This document shows positions 14,409-23,414 of a DNA stretch of 64,000 bases, in pieces (position 1 is the stretch's first letter; every line of letters begins with the position of its first letter). A model generated the notes under the pieces. The model was given only the letters and a program-made list of their open reading frames with translations. It made no database searches and was not told where the DNA came from. This DNA is from an uncultured Bacteroidales bacterium (GTDB taxonomy: Bacteria > Bacteroidota > Bacteroidia > Bacteroidales > UBA932): the NCBI GenBank assembly GCA_946403855.1, contig CAMJBH010000006.1, positions 1 to 64,000 on the forward strand. The letters are read 5' to 3'. A program made the translations under genes and the position numbers.

Positions 14409-17400
14409 TTAGAAGAACAGGCGGGCGCTCAGGAGGAGCTGCCAGGTGTTGAACGTGCTGCGGTAGTTCTTGACGGTAGGAGCGTTGAAGGTGTAAACTC
14501 CGGTGGCATCGGCCTTGCTGATCTCGAGAATGTTCTCGGAGCTCACCTGCTTGGTCAGACCCCAGTTGGAGTTGATCAGGTTGGCGACGTTGTTGAGGTC
14601 GGCACCGATCTGCAGGGTCGTGGGCTTGCCGGCGATGTCGAGGATGAAGTCCTGGGCGAGCTTGAGGTTGATGCGGTTCTGCCAAGGAGCGACCTTTGCG
14701 CCGCGCTCGCTGTACTGTCCGCGGTGGGTGCTGAGGTAGCTGTCGTTCTCGATGAAGCTCTTGAAGGCTGCCTTGTTCTCCTCATCCTTGAAGGTCATGT
14801 TTGCAAGTTCGGCATCGGTAGGGATGTACATGAGGTTCTGGGAACCGCCTACGCCGGAGACGTCGTTGACATACTTGCCGCTGCGCACACCGAAGGTGTA
14901 GGAGTAGCGGGTGTAGGAATATCCGCCCACGTAGCAGTGGTTGAAGCCCTCGTAGAACAGGCCGATGGTGGTGGCAAGGTGCTTGCCCTCGGGAATCCTG
15001 TAGCTGATGTTGGCAATCACGCGGTTAGGGGTAACGAAAGCGGAGTGTCCAAGCTCGGGGAGGTTGGAACCGTTCACGCTGTAGTTGCCGCCTGCGAACA
15101 GGGAAGATACCTGGTCGCCGTAGCCTTCCTGGATGGACTTGGAGTCACTGCGGGTGTAGGCAGCCATGAGGCTGAGGCCGTTGTTGAAGTCCTTCTTGAG
15201 GCTGGCGGTAACGGAATAGTAAGTTCCGTGTACGTTGTTGACGTTGGTCAGGTAGTAAGGAGAAACGGTGCTCTTCATGGAGTTCTTCACGCCCTCGGAC
15301 TTGAAGTGTGCACGCTTGCCGGGCTCGCCGGGAATCTGTACGCCGTCGTCCTGGACATAGCCCAGACGGGTGGCAGCCACTGCATTGAGGTCGTAGTTGA
15401 AGATACCCTCAACAGAAGCCTTGATGCCGCCGGGCAGGTTGGCATCGAGGGCCAGGGAGCTCTTCCAGACAGTAGGCATCTGAAGCTCGGGATCGATGAT
15501 GGTGGCTCCGGTAGGGGCTGCGAGATCCTGGGCCTTGAAGGTGCCGCCGTAGATGTCCTTGAGGATGTCTGCGGTGTTGGTGTGGAAGTTAGGAGTGTTG
15601 GGGTTGGTTCCGTCGGTGTCGATGAACTGGGCCTGCAGGCAGTTGCTGTTGCCGGCCACGGAAACTATCCACACGAAGGGGATACGGCCGGTGTACAGGC
15701 CGCTGCCGCCGCGCAGGATGAGGTTACGGTTGTGCAGGATGTCCCAGTTGAAGCCGAAGCGGGGGCTGAGATTCAGACGGGTCTTGGGCATGTCGGCAGT
15801 GCTGCCCTTAAGGGACTGGCTGCTGGCTGCGAGGCTGAGGTACTCCTTGTTCTCGTTTCCTGCGATGGTAGGATAGACGGGGAGCTCTGCACGCAGACCG
15901 AGGGTCAGCTTGAAGTAGTCGCTGAAGTCAATCTCGTCCTGGATGTATGCAGAAGCCTGATGATAGTCGAAAGCAGGATATACCTGAGCGAGGTCGTCGC
16001 GGTTGGAGTGGGTGATTGCGAATGCAACGGGTTTGCCCTCGGCGAGGAAGCTTTCCCAGCTGTCATACACATAGTAACCCAGACCGCCCTGCATGAAGCC
16101 GTTCTTGGTGTTGTCGAATTCATACTGCAGACCTGCAAGGAGGTTGTGCTTGCCGGCGGTGTAGGAAAGTTCCTCGGTAGCCACGATGGTGTTGACGTCG
16201 CGGAGGTTGCCGTAGGTGAAGGGGTCGGGACCGAAGGAGGTCAGGACTGCACGGTTGCTCTTGCCCTCTTTGTCAACATAGTTCTCGAGGATGTCAACGG
16301 TAGGGAAGTTGCCGCCTTCGAAGCTGCGGGGCTCGTTCTGGTGAGACCAGGTGACGCGGAACATGTTGGCGCCCTTGCCTTCGAACAGGCGGGAGTTCAA
16401 TTCAGCTGCAACGGAGGTGAAGTTCTGCTCCTGATAGTAGCGGCTGGACTCGAAGAACTGGGCGTAGGTGGAGGTACGTCCGTAGGTGTTACGGTCGTAG
16501 GGGTTGGGGTTGATGGGGTTGACGGAACTCGAAGGAGAGTTGGAGTCGAAGTTGTGAGTGTGGCTGAAACGGAGGTTCAAGCGGTTGTTTGCATTGATGT
16601 TCCAGTCGATACGGGCCATGACTTTGTAGTCAGGGGTGCTGAGAGAGTAGTCCTGGTAGCGTCCGGGATTGTAACCGTACTTGGAGTTCAGGGTGCTGAG
16701 GACCTCCTCCATGAAACCCTGGGTGGGACGGACCACGTCGGTGTTGGGGACGAAGTTGGGATCCACGCGGCCGGAAGCGGTGCTGACAGTCTTGCTGGAA
16801 CCGGGAACGGTGTCGGCGGTGTACTCGGCGTTCACGAAGAAGAACAGCTTGTTCTTGATGATGGGGCCGCCAATGGTGATGCCGGTGGTGTTGTTGAGGA
16901 AGGAGGTCTTGTTGAGCTCGTCGTCTTCAACTTTGTAGCCGCGCACCTTGTCGGAGGTGTAGTAGTCATACACGGAAGCGTGCCACTCGTTGGTACCGGA
17001 CTTGGTGACGGCGTTGATTGCACCGCCGGTGAAGCCGGAGTGACGGACGTCGAACGGAGTGATGTTAACGCTCATCTGCTCAAGTGCGTCGAGGGATATA
17101 GGGGTGCCGCCTGCAGGGAGGTTGCCGCCGATACCGAATGCATTGTTGAATGCTGCGCCGTCAACGGTTACGTATGAGGAACGGTAGTTACCGCCACCCA
17201 CTGCGAGGCCGTTGGAAGTAACTGCGGCCTGAGGGGTGAGCCTCATGACGTCGTTCATGCTGCGGCTGATGGTAGGCATGGCCTCCATGGTGCGCTTGCT
17301 CACAGAGGTGCCGGCGCCGGAGCGGCTGATGTTCATGCTGGATTCATTGCCGTCGGCCACGAAAACCAGGGCGTCGAGAGCCAGGGATTCGTCTTCGAGG

Positions 17401-17723
17401 ACAGCGTCGAGGACCAGGGTCTCTCCCAGGGGAGCGTAAACATTCTGGTTCTCAACTTTACGGTAACCGAGCATTTCTACAGTCACGGTGTAGGGACCGC
17501 CGGGGGCGATACCGTTGATACGGTAGTTACCGTTGGCGTCGGTGAGAGAGTAATACTGGGAGCCGGTGGGCTGGTGCACGGCCACCACTGCAGCACCGAC
17601 GACATTGCCGTCCTGGGCTGTGATGTGGCCACCGATGGAAGAAGTTGTTACCTGAGCATAGGCAACAGAGCCCGCAATCAGAGAAATGACTGCAAGCATG
17701 CAATTTTTGAAGAATTTCTTCAT
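14409..17723 (-). CDS. Oar-like TonB-dependent receptor (paralog 1)
   Basis: 1104-residue outer-membrane receptor. The ATG at 17723 is chosen because it gives a proper signal peptide (cleavage near AYA-Q23). Residues about 25-105 form a carboxypeptidase-regulatory-like domain (GAAVVAVHQPTGSQYY), followed by a plug (about 130-260, with VTVDGAAFNNAFG and FTGGAINAVTKSGTN) and a long barrel ending in Phe. The plug-to-barrel passage GGPIIKNKLFFFVN is typical of Oar-type receptors. No SusD partner is adjacent. It is divergent from a close paralog and has its own terminator. The substrate is unknown; the context suggests a macromolecule handled by the neighbouring surface lipoproteins. Confidence 0.93.
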   Translation of the reverse strand: MKKFFKNCMLAVISLIAGSVAYAQVTTSSIGGHITAQDGNVVGAAVVAVHQPTGSQYYSLTDANGNYRINGIAPGGPYTVTVEMLGYRKVENQNVYAPLGETLVLDAVLEDESLALDALVFVADGNESSMNISRSGAGTSVSKRTMEAMPTISRSMNDVMRLTPQAAVTSNGLAVGGGNYRSSYVTVDGAAFNNAFGIGGNLPAGGTPISLDALEQMSVNITPFDVRHSGFTGGAINAVTKSGTNEWHASVYDYYTSDKVRGYKVEDDELNKTSFLNNTTGITIGGPIIKNKLFFFVNAEYTADTVPGSSKTVSTASGRVDPNFVPNTDVVRPTQGFMEEVLSTLNSKYGYNPGRYQDYSLSTPDYKVMARIDWNINANNRLNLRFSHTHNFDSNSPSSSVNPINPNPYDRNTYGRTSTYAQFFESSRYYQEQNFTSVAAELNSRLFEGKGANMFRVTWSHQNEPRSFEGGNFPTVDILENYVDKEGKSNRAVLTSFGPDPFTYGNLRDVNTIVATEELSYTAGKHNLLAGLQYEFDNTKNGFMQGGLGYYVYDSWESFLAEGKPVAFAITHSNRDDLAQVYPAFDYHQASAYIQDEIDFSDYFKLTLGLRAELPVYPTIAGNENKEYLSLAASSQSLKGSTADMPKTRLNLSPRFGFNWDILHNRNLILRGGSGLYTGRIPFVWIVSVAGNSNCLQAQFIDTDGTNPNTPNFHTNTADILKDIYGGTFKAQDLAAPTGATIIDPELQMPTVWKSSLALDANLPGGIKASVEGIFNYDLNAVAATRLGYVQDDGVQIPGEPGKRAHFKSEGVKNSMKSTVSPYYLTNVNNVHGTYYSVTASLKKDFNNGLSLMAAYTRSDSKSIQEGYGDQVSSLFAGGNYSVNGSNLPELGHSAFVTPNRVIANISYRIPEGKHLATTIGLFYEGFNHCYVGGYSYTRYSYTFGVRSGKYVNDVSGVGGSQNLMYIPTDAELANMTFKDEENKAAFKSFIENDSYLSTHRGQYSERGAKVAPWQNRINLKLAQDFILDIAGKPTTLQIGADLNNVANLINSNWGLTKQVSSENILEISKADATGVYTFNAPTVKNYRSTFNTWQLLLSARLFF

Positions 17724-17774
17724 AAATAAAAAATAGAAAAATATAAAGTGAAAATATTTTCTACTAACCGGACG

Positions 17775-17782
17775 CAAAGATA
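17775..17782 (-). promoter_or_regulatory. -7 element TATCTTTG for Oar-like receptor 1
   Basis: Exact TAnnTTTG match on the minus strand, 51 bases before the ATG at 17723. No good -33 box. Confidence 0.55.
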
Positions 17783-17841
17783 GTATCTTTTTGGAAAAGT
17801 ATAAAAAGAAAAATGATATTTTTTGAATGAAATTATTGTGG

Positions 17842-17849
17842 TATCTTTG
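17842..17849 (+). promoter_or_regulatory. -7 element TATCTTTG for Oar-like receptor 2
   Basis: Exact TAnnTTTG match, 43 bases before the ATG at 17893. A TTTTG lies 16 bases upstream, shorter than the usual 19-21 spacing. It uses the same octamer as the divergent promoter. Confidence 0.6.
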
Positions 17850-17892
17850 TGCCCGTGAAAGCACGAAATGTAACTTATTTCCAATCATTTTT

Positions 17893-20800
17893 ATGAAAAA
17901 ATCAATCAAAGCACTGTTGCTGTCATTTGCAGCGATGTTTTTGGCCGTATCTGCCTATTCGCAGGTCACGACTGCTTCCATGAGCGGTAAAGTCACGGAC
18001 TCCGCCGGCCCCGTCGTTGGGGCAGCCGTGGTGGCCGTGCACCAGCCCACCGGCTCCCAGTATTATGCAGTCACCGATGCCGGCGGCCGTTACTATCTTA
18101 ACAACATCATGGCCGGCGGCCCCTACCTTGTTACGGTATCCTGCCTTGGCTATACAGAGTCGGTTTTTAAAGATGTAAATGTGGCGTTGTCCGATAACTT
18201 CGTGATAAACGCGGAACTCAAAGAAGAATCCCTGAACCTGGAGGCAGTGGTGGTGTCCGCCGAGAGCGGAATTTCCAACATGCGTTCCGACCGCGCGGGT
18301 GCGCTCACATCGCTTGATGCCAAGCAGATGATGAAAGTCCCTACGGTCACGAGGAGCATGAACGACATTCTCAAGCAGACTCCCCAGGCTTTCGTGTCCG
18401 GCACCAAGACCTACATAGGAGGAGGCTCATACCGTGACTCTTATGTGACTGTTGACGGTGCGGCCATGAACAACGCATTCGGAATCGGTTCCAACCTGCC
18501 TGCAGGCGGAAGCCCCATTTCGCTTGACGCTCTGGACCAGATTGCCATATCCATCACTCCTTTCGACGTGCGTCAGTCCGGATTCACCGGGGGCGGCATC
18601 AATGCTGTGTCCAAGTCGGGAACCAACGACTTCTACGCCACCGCGTACGGATATTTCCGCAATCAGGACCTGCAAGGCTACAAGGTGGCCGACTACGACC
18701 CCATCAATAAGACCGACAGCCGCTACATGATGTACGGCGCTTCTGTCGGCGGCCCCATCATCAAGAACAAGCTCTTCTTCTTCGTGAATGTCGAGGCCGA
18801 CCGTTCCATCTCTCCCGGTCCTACCGGCAATCTGTCGGAGCGTACACTGGTGGACGGCAAGCTCACCGATGTCGCAGGCAAAGTGTTCACCGACGGTAAA
18901 GACCGTATCGCTTATCCTTCCTACGTAGTGATGGACGCTATCGGCGACTACCTTCGCAAGAACTACGGATACGATCCCGGTAAATACCTGGGCTACAGCA
19001 GCGAGACCCCTTCGCTCAAGGTTTTGGCCCGCGTGGACTGGAATATCAATAAGGACCACAAGTTCAACCTGCGTTATAACCTGGTGAACAGCAAGTACGT
19101 GTCCGCCCCTTCCACCTCTACCACCGGTTTTGGCAATTCCAGTTTCGCCACCACTAACAATCAGTCCTGGTATGCACAGTATTTCCAGAACGCCCGCTAC
19201 TATCAGGAGCAGAACTTCTCTTCGATAGCCGGAGAACTCAACTCCCGCTTCCTGGAAGGCAAGCTCGGCAACACCTTCCGTGTGGCATATTCCCACCAGT
19301 TCGAGCCCCGCAGCACGGACGGTGGATATTTCCCCTTCGTAGATCTTGTTGTCAATGACGTCAACGGTGACGGCAAGTCCCACATCTACACCACTTTCGG
19401 ATATGAGGCATTCTCCTACGGCAACCTCCGTGACGTTAGCACCCTCACCGCTACCGACGAACTCACTTTCAACGTCGGCAGACATTCGATCCTGGGAGGT
19501 ATTTCCTTCGAGTACGACAATACCAAGAACGGTTTCCAGCGTATGGGCGCCGGTGCCTATGTGTTCGATTTCGCCAATGAGCAGGCCCTCTACGATGCGG
19601 TCTTGGGCGGCACTCTCTTCGACAAGCCTCAGCAGTTTGCCATTACCCACGGCAACAATGCAAGCTTCTCGCAGGAGTATCCTCACTTCAACTTCGGCCA
19701 GCTGTCCTTCTATCTGCAGGACAATTTCAATGTAAGCGACAACTTTAAGCTCACGGCCGGCGTACGTTTCGAGGTTCCTTTCTACCCTTCGCTTGATTTC
19801 AACCGCAATACGCGCGTCGAAGAAGCGACTTTTGCTCCCACCGCCACCAACCCCAGCGGTAAGTACAGTACGGTTGACACTCCCGCCACCAGGCTCAGCG
19901 TATCGCCCCGTATAGGTTTCAACTGGGATGTGCTTGGCAACCGCAAGCTGGTGCTCCGCGGAGGTACCGGTGTCTTCGTGGGACGCATTCCTTTCGTATG
20001 GATAGTAGGCCAGTCCGGTGACGCCGGTGTGCTTCAGACCACCGTCACCAAGAGCGGCACCGACTGCCCCACCATCAGCAACGACCGGAACGCCATCCTT
20101 AAGCAGCTCTATCCCGGCGGCTACAGCGCCGTTGAAGCAGGCCGCAACCTGACATCCATCACGCTGATGGATCCTCAGTTGAAGAACCCTACCACCTGGA
20201 AGAGCTCCCTCGCCCTCGATATGGTCCTTCCCGGCGACATCAAGGCATCTGTGGAAGGAATCCTCAAGGAAGACATCCACGTGGTGACTCTGACCAACAT
20301 AGGTCTCAAGTCTCCTACCTCCATGACCTCCACCGGCACTGACGGAGTGTCTGCAAGGCCGTTCTACAGCAACGGACGCTATGACAGCCAAATTACTGAC
20401 GCATACCTTATCAACAACGTGAGCGGCCTGGGCAAGGCGGGACAGTATTATTCCATAACCGCCAAGCTCGAAAAGAACAACTGGCACGGCCTTAGCGCCA
20501 ACGTGGCTTACACATACAGCAATGCCAAGGTGATCATCGACGGCGTGGGCGACCAGCCCGGCAGCGCCTGGAAGGCTCTTGTGTCCCAGCGCGGAACCAA
20601 TAACCCCGAGCTTGGATACGCCAGCTACGTGATGCCTCACCGTGTGCTTGGAAATATAAGCTATTCAGTAGATTACGCCAAGTTCTTCGGTACCACCGTA
20701 TCTCTTTCCTACTACGGAGGACCTACCGGCCGCAACAACAGTCTCTATGTGAGCAATGTGTACGGAGACGGCGCCTACAACTACAGTCTTATCGACATCC

Positions 20801-21312
20801 CCACGCAGGCCCAGCTTTCCGGATGGACCTTCAAGGATTTCACCGACAAAGAGGGTAACGTGACTTACTCTGCCGACGACCAGAAGGCCGACTTCGAGAA
20901 ATTCATCCAGCAGGACGCTTATCTGAGCAAGCATCGCGGACAGGTTGCCGAGCGCAACGGCCTCGTGAGCCCCTGGGTGCATAAATTCGACCTCAAGTTC
21001 AACCAGAACTTCTATTTCTACACCGGAGCTTCCAAGCATCGCAACGCCATACAGCTTGGAGTTGACATTCTCAATATCGGCAACATGCTGAATCCCTACT
21101 GGGGCAACGTGTGGAGCATCAATGCCGGTGACGGTTACGGCAACATAGTGCCCGTTAACCTCACCAACCCTGCCGATGTTTACACCACCGGCGCCACCCC
21201 TGTGTTCCAGTTCCAGAAGAACGGATCCAACATCCTCACCGACACTTACTCCCGTTCCAAGAGCCTCTCTTCTACCTGGGAGATGATCTTCAGCCTCCGT
21301 TATATCTTCTAA
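17893..21312 (+). CDS. Oar-like TonB-dependent receptor (paralog 2)
   Basis: 1139 residues from the ATG at 17893 (signal peptide ending near AYS-Q24); the frame extends upstream through the promoter and was trimmed. Same architecture as the divergent paralog: regulatory-like domain with GAAVVAVHQPTGSQYY, plug with VTVDGAAMNNAFGIGSNLPAGG and FTGGGINAVSKSGTN, GGPIIKNKLFFFVN, large barrel ending LRYIF. It is followed after 12 bases by a BACON/OB-fold lipoprotein gene, and the pair ends at the terminator at 23254. Substrate unknown; large Oar-type receptors are linked to uptake or surface handling of large polymers or proteins. Confidence 0.93.
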   Translation: MKKSIKALLLSFAAMFLAVSAYSQVTTASMSGKVTDSAGPVVGAAVVAVHQPTGSQYYAVTDAGGRYYLNNIMAGGPYLVTVSCLGYTESVFKDVNVALSDNFVINAELKEESLNLEAVVVSAESGISNMRSDRAGALTSLDAKQMMKVPTVTRSMNDILKQTPQAFVSGTKTYIGGGSYRDSYVTVDGAAMNNAFGIGSNLPAGGSPISLDALDQIAISITPFDVRQSGFTGGGINAVSKSGTNDFYATAYGYFRNQDLQGYKVADYDPINKTDSRYMMYGASVGGPIIKNKLFFFVNVEADRSISPGPTGNLSERTLVDGKLTDVAGKVFTDGKDRIAYPSYVVMDAIGDYLRKNYGYDPGKYLGYSSETPSLKVLARVDWNINKDHKFNLRYNLVNSKYVSAPSTSTTGFGNSSFATTNNQSWYAQYFQNARYYQEQNFSSIAGELNSRFLEGKLGNTFRVAYSHQFEPRSTDGGYFPFVDLVVNDVNGDGKSHIYTTFGYEAFSYGNLRDVSTLTATDELTFNVGRHSILGGISFEYDNTKNGFQRMGAGAYVFDFANEQALYDAVLGGTLFDKPQQFAITHGNNASFSQEYPHFNFGQLSFYLQDNFNVSDNFKLTAGVRFEVPFYPSLDFNRNTRVEEATFAPTATNPSGKYSTVDTPATRLSVSPRIGFNWDVLGNRKLVLRGGTGVFVGRIPFVWIVGQSGDAGVLQTTVTKSGTDCPTISNDRNAILKQLYPGGYSAVEAGRNLTSITLMDPQLKNPTTWKSSLALDMVLPGDIKASVEGILKEDIHVVTLTNIGLKSPTSMTSTGTDGVSARPFYSNGRYDSQITDAYLINNVSGLGKAGQYYSITAKLEKNNWHGLSANVAYTYSNAKVIIDGVGDQPGSAWKALVSQRGTNNPELGYASYVMPHRVLGNISYSVDYAKFFGTTVSLSYYGGPTGRNNSLYVSNVYGDGAYNYSLIDIPTQAQLSGWTFKDFTDKEGNVTYSADDQKADFEKFIQQDAYLSKHRGQVAERNGLVSPWVHKFDLKFNQNFYFYTGASKHRNAIQLGVDILNIGNMLNPYWGNVWSINAGDGYGNIVPVNLTNPADVYTTGATPVFQFQKNGSNILTDTYSRSKSLSSTWEMIFSLRYIF

Positions 21313-21324
21313 TAGCACAAGCGT

Positions 21325-23211
21325 ATGAAACTCAATAAATTTTTCTTTGCTATTGCATTGCCTGCGTTGGCGTTTCTTTCTTCGTGCCAGCAGGAGAGCA
21401 CAACTATGCCGCAGATTTCTACCGACAAGGGAATCTATGAGGCAACTCAGGAAGGCGGCACCATAAGCGTGCAGCTTCTGGCCAGCGAAGACTGGACGGC
21501 AGTTGTTTCGCCGGCCACTTCTCTTGATGTGGTTGACGGCATTAGCGTCAACCCTGCATCTGGACCTGCATCGGCCACGCCGCAGGAAGTCGTAATCACA
21601 GTTCCCAAGAACGATGACTTCAATCGCAGTGCACTCATTTCCTTTATCGGCAATAGGCTCAGTGCAGCTGTCACCGTGAACCAGCCAGGTGCCCAGGGAG
21701 AAAGAGTGCTCAAAGTCACGGTCAAGGAGTTCCTTGAGAAAGACGTAGATGCCAGCGTGTTCTATGAACTCACCGGCACCGTGACCAAGATTACCGACGA
21801 GTACTACAACGATTTCTGGCTCAATGACGGTTCCGTCGAGGGTGACGGTATCTACACCTACGGTCTCTTCGAATATAAGGGTGCGGCACGTATCACCAAC
21901 TACATGCAGAAGATGGATATCCGCGAGGGCGATATACTGACCATGCGTGCCACCAGAAGCGCATACAACGGCCAGCCTCAGGCAGGCAGCGCATACTACG
22001 TGTCCCACGAGAAGTCCAAGACTCCTAGCATAGCTCTCGGGCTCGAGTCCTACACTGTGGGCAACACCGGCGAATCTTTCGATCTTCCGGTTACTTCCAA
22101 CTCCGTGACCTGGACTCTGAGCGCCGACAAAGACTGGATCAGTTTCGATCCCGCTACCGGCACAGGATCCACGACCGTGAAGGTTACGGTTGCGGCAGGT
22201 CCTGCAGATGAGGCCGTCATAACCCTTTCTGCTTCAGGTCTTGAGTCAAAGACTTGCAAGGTTGTCCGCTCCGACGTTCCCGTGCTCAGCGTGTCCGAAA
22301 TCATTGCCGTTGAGAAGGGAACTCTCATTGCCACCAAGTCCTCTTTGGTGACCGCAAAGACTGCCAAGGGCTTCGTGATTTCAGACGGAACCAAGGCTGT
22401 CTATGTCTATGACAACGGCGCCAACGCCGACGTCAAGGTTGGTGACAACGTTGTCGTGAAGGGAAGCAAGACCGTCTATAACGGAGTTCCCGAGATCGAG
22501 AAGGTCAGCAGCGTGGTCGTGGAGTCCAGCGACAACAAAGTGGATTATCCTAACCCCAGGTATATCACCGATATCGCTGCTACCTATGATGCTGAAGAGG
22601 CCGAGTTCGTGACCATCTGCGGCAAGCTTGCAGTTTCCGGGTCATACTTCAACATTAATCTCGAGGGCGTCGATTCAGGTAGCAAGCAGGGTAGTATTGT
22701 CGCTCCTGTGGAGGGCCTGAATGCCGCCTCCTTCGACGGTAAGGATATAGTGGTGACAGGTTATTTCAACGGCCTTTCCGGCAAGGGTAAGTATCTTAAT
22801 GTCATCGCAGTGTCCATCACTGAGTACACTCCTGGAGCCAAGGGAACGTTCTCCGATCCTTATCTTCCTTCCGAGATAGCGCCCATCCTTGCCGGCGGCA
22901 CCAAGATCGACGGTAACGTTTTCATCAAGGGCAAGGTGTCCAAGGTTGCCAGCCAGTTCGGCACCAAGTACGGCAACGCCCAGTTCTGGATTTCCGATGA
23001 CGGTGCATTCAAGGAAGACCCTGAAAAGGATTTCGAGGCTTACAATGTGTGGTATCTGGGAAATAAATACTGGGCTGAAGGGAACAAGACAGTTTCTGAG
23101 GGAGACGAGGTGCTTATTTATGGTTCAGTTACTTTCTATTCCAAGAATAAAGTTGCCGAAACTAACGGTAAGAAGGCTTATCTTCACTCCCTGAACGGGC
23201 AGGTGGAGTAG
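21325..23211 (+). CDS. surface lipoprotein with BACON and OB-fold domains
   Basis: 628 residues with lipobox LSSC (Cys21). Visible order: BACON domain (about 28-125), an OB-fold-like segment (about 130-233, ELTGTVTKITDEYYNDFWLND), a second BACON (about 234-318), two tandem OB-fold segments of the YhcR nucleic-acid-binding type (about 320-505) and a C-terminal DUF6359-like segment (506-628, FIKGKVSKVASQFGTKYGNAQFWISDD). The part around ITDIAATYDAEEAEFVTICG is a close match to the lipoprotein at 23415, showing shared ancestry. Likely held on the cell surface next to the Oar-like receptor. OB folds of this type occur in extracellular nucleases, so nucleic-acid binding is plausible but unproven. 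Confidence 0.82.
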   Translation: MKLNKFFFAIALPALAFLSSCQQESTTMPQISTDKGIYEATQEGGTISVQLLASEDWTAVVSPATSLDVVDGISVNPASGPASATPQEVVITVPKNDDFNRSALISFIGNRLSAAVTVNQPGAQGERVLKVTVKEFLEKDVDASVFYELTGTVTKITDEYYNDFWLNDGSVEGDGIYTYGLFEYKGAARITNYMQKMDIREGDILTMRATRSAYNGQPQAGSAYYVSHEKSKTPSIALGLESYTVGNTGESFDLPVTSNSVTWTLSADKDWISFDPATGTGSTTVKVTVAAGPADEAVITLSASGLESKTCKVVRSDVPVLSVSEIIAVEKGTLIATKSSLVTAKTAKGFVISDGTKAVYVYDNGANADVKVGDNVVVKGSKTVYNGVPEIEKVSSVVVESSDNKVDYPNPRYITDIAATYDAEEAEFVTICGKLAVSGSYFNINLEGVDSGSKQGSIVAPVEGLNAASFDGKDIVVTGYFNGLSGKGKYLNVIAVSITEYTPGAKGTFSDPYLPSEIAPILAGGTKIDGNVFIKGKVSKVASQFGTKYGNAQFWISDDGAFKEDPEKDFEAYNVWYLGNKYWAEGNKTVSEGDEVLIYGSVTFYSKNKVAETNGKKAYLHSLNGQVE

Positions 23212-23253
23212 GCCGGGAATCGCAACTCCCTGATATGTTGCGATATGCGTGAG

Positions 23254-23284
23254 GACCTCCGGGAGATTTTTCCGGAGGTCTTTT
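23254..23284 (+). terminator. intrinsic terminator after the BACON/OB lipoprotein gene
   Basis: GACCTCCGG (23254-23262) pairs perfectly with CCGGAGGTC (23272-23280) around a 9-base loop and runs into TTTT. It separates the receptor-lipoprotein unit from the next one. Confidence 0.9.
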
Positions 23285-23341
23285 CGTAATTCGCTGTTAA
23301 TCAAGGTCCCACCTGTGACCCGCCTGTCGGACCCTTTTTTA

Positions 23342-23372
23342 TTGGCGGATTATCAAAATTTTTTTATCTTTG
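23342..23372 (+). promoter_or_regulatory. Bacteroidota-type promoter for the nuclease operon
   Basis: TTG (23342-23344), a 20-base spacer and TATCTTTG (23365-23372) match the -33/-7 consensus. The ATG of the first gene follows 42 bases later. It lies just after a strong terminator, so it should drive the six-gene unit 23415-34252. Confidence 0.8.
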
Positions 23373-23414
23373 GGGAATCCTAATTAGTGATTATCTAAAA
23401 CAACGCGTTATATT

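Noticed and set aside
14376..17177. 933-codon plus-strand frame opposite the Oar-like receptor
   Set aside because: It is antisense to a clear receptor gene; the frame is open because of codon bias of the real gene and the product is a Val/Gly/Glu-rich shadow.
17724..17892. Invertible promoter or phase-variable switch between the Oar-like genes
   Set aside because: No inverted repeats of useful length flank the promoter gap and no invertase gene is near.
17724..17909. Longer N-terminus for Oar-like receptor 1 (start at 17909)
   Set aside because: The extension covers both divergent promoters and would bury the signal peptide.
18427..20640. 737-codon minus-strand frame opposite the second Oar-like receptor
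   Set aside because: Same shadow effect; no domain or start signal supports it.
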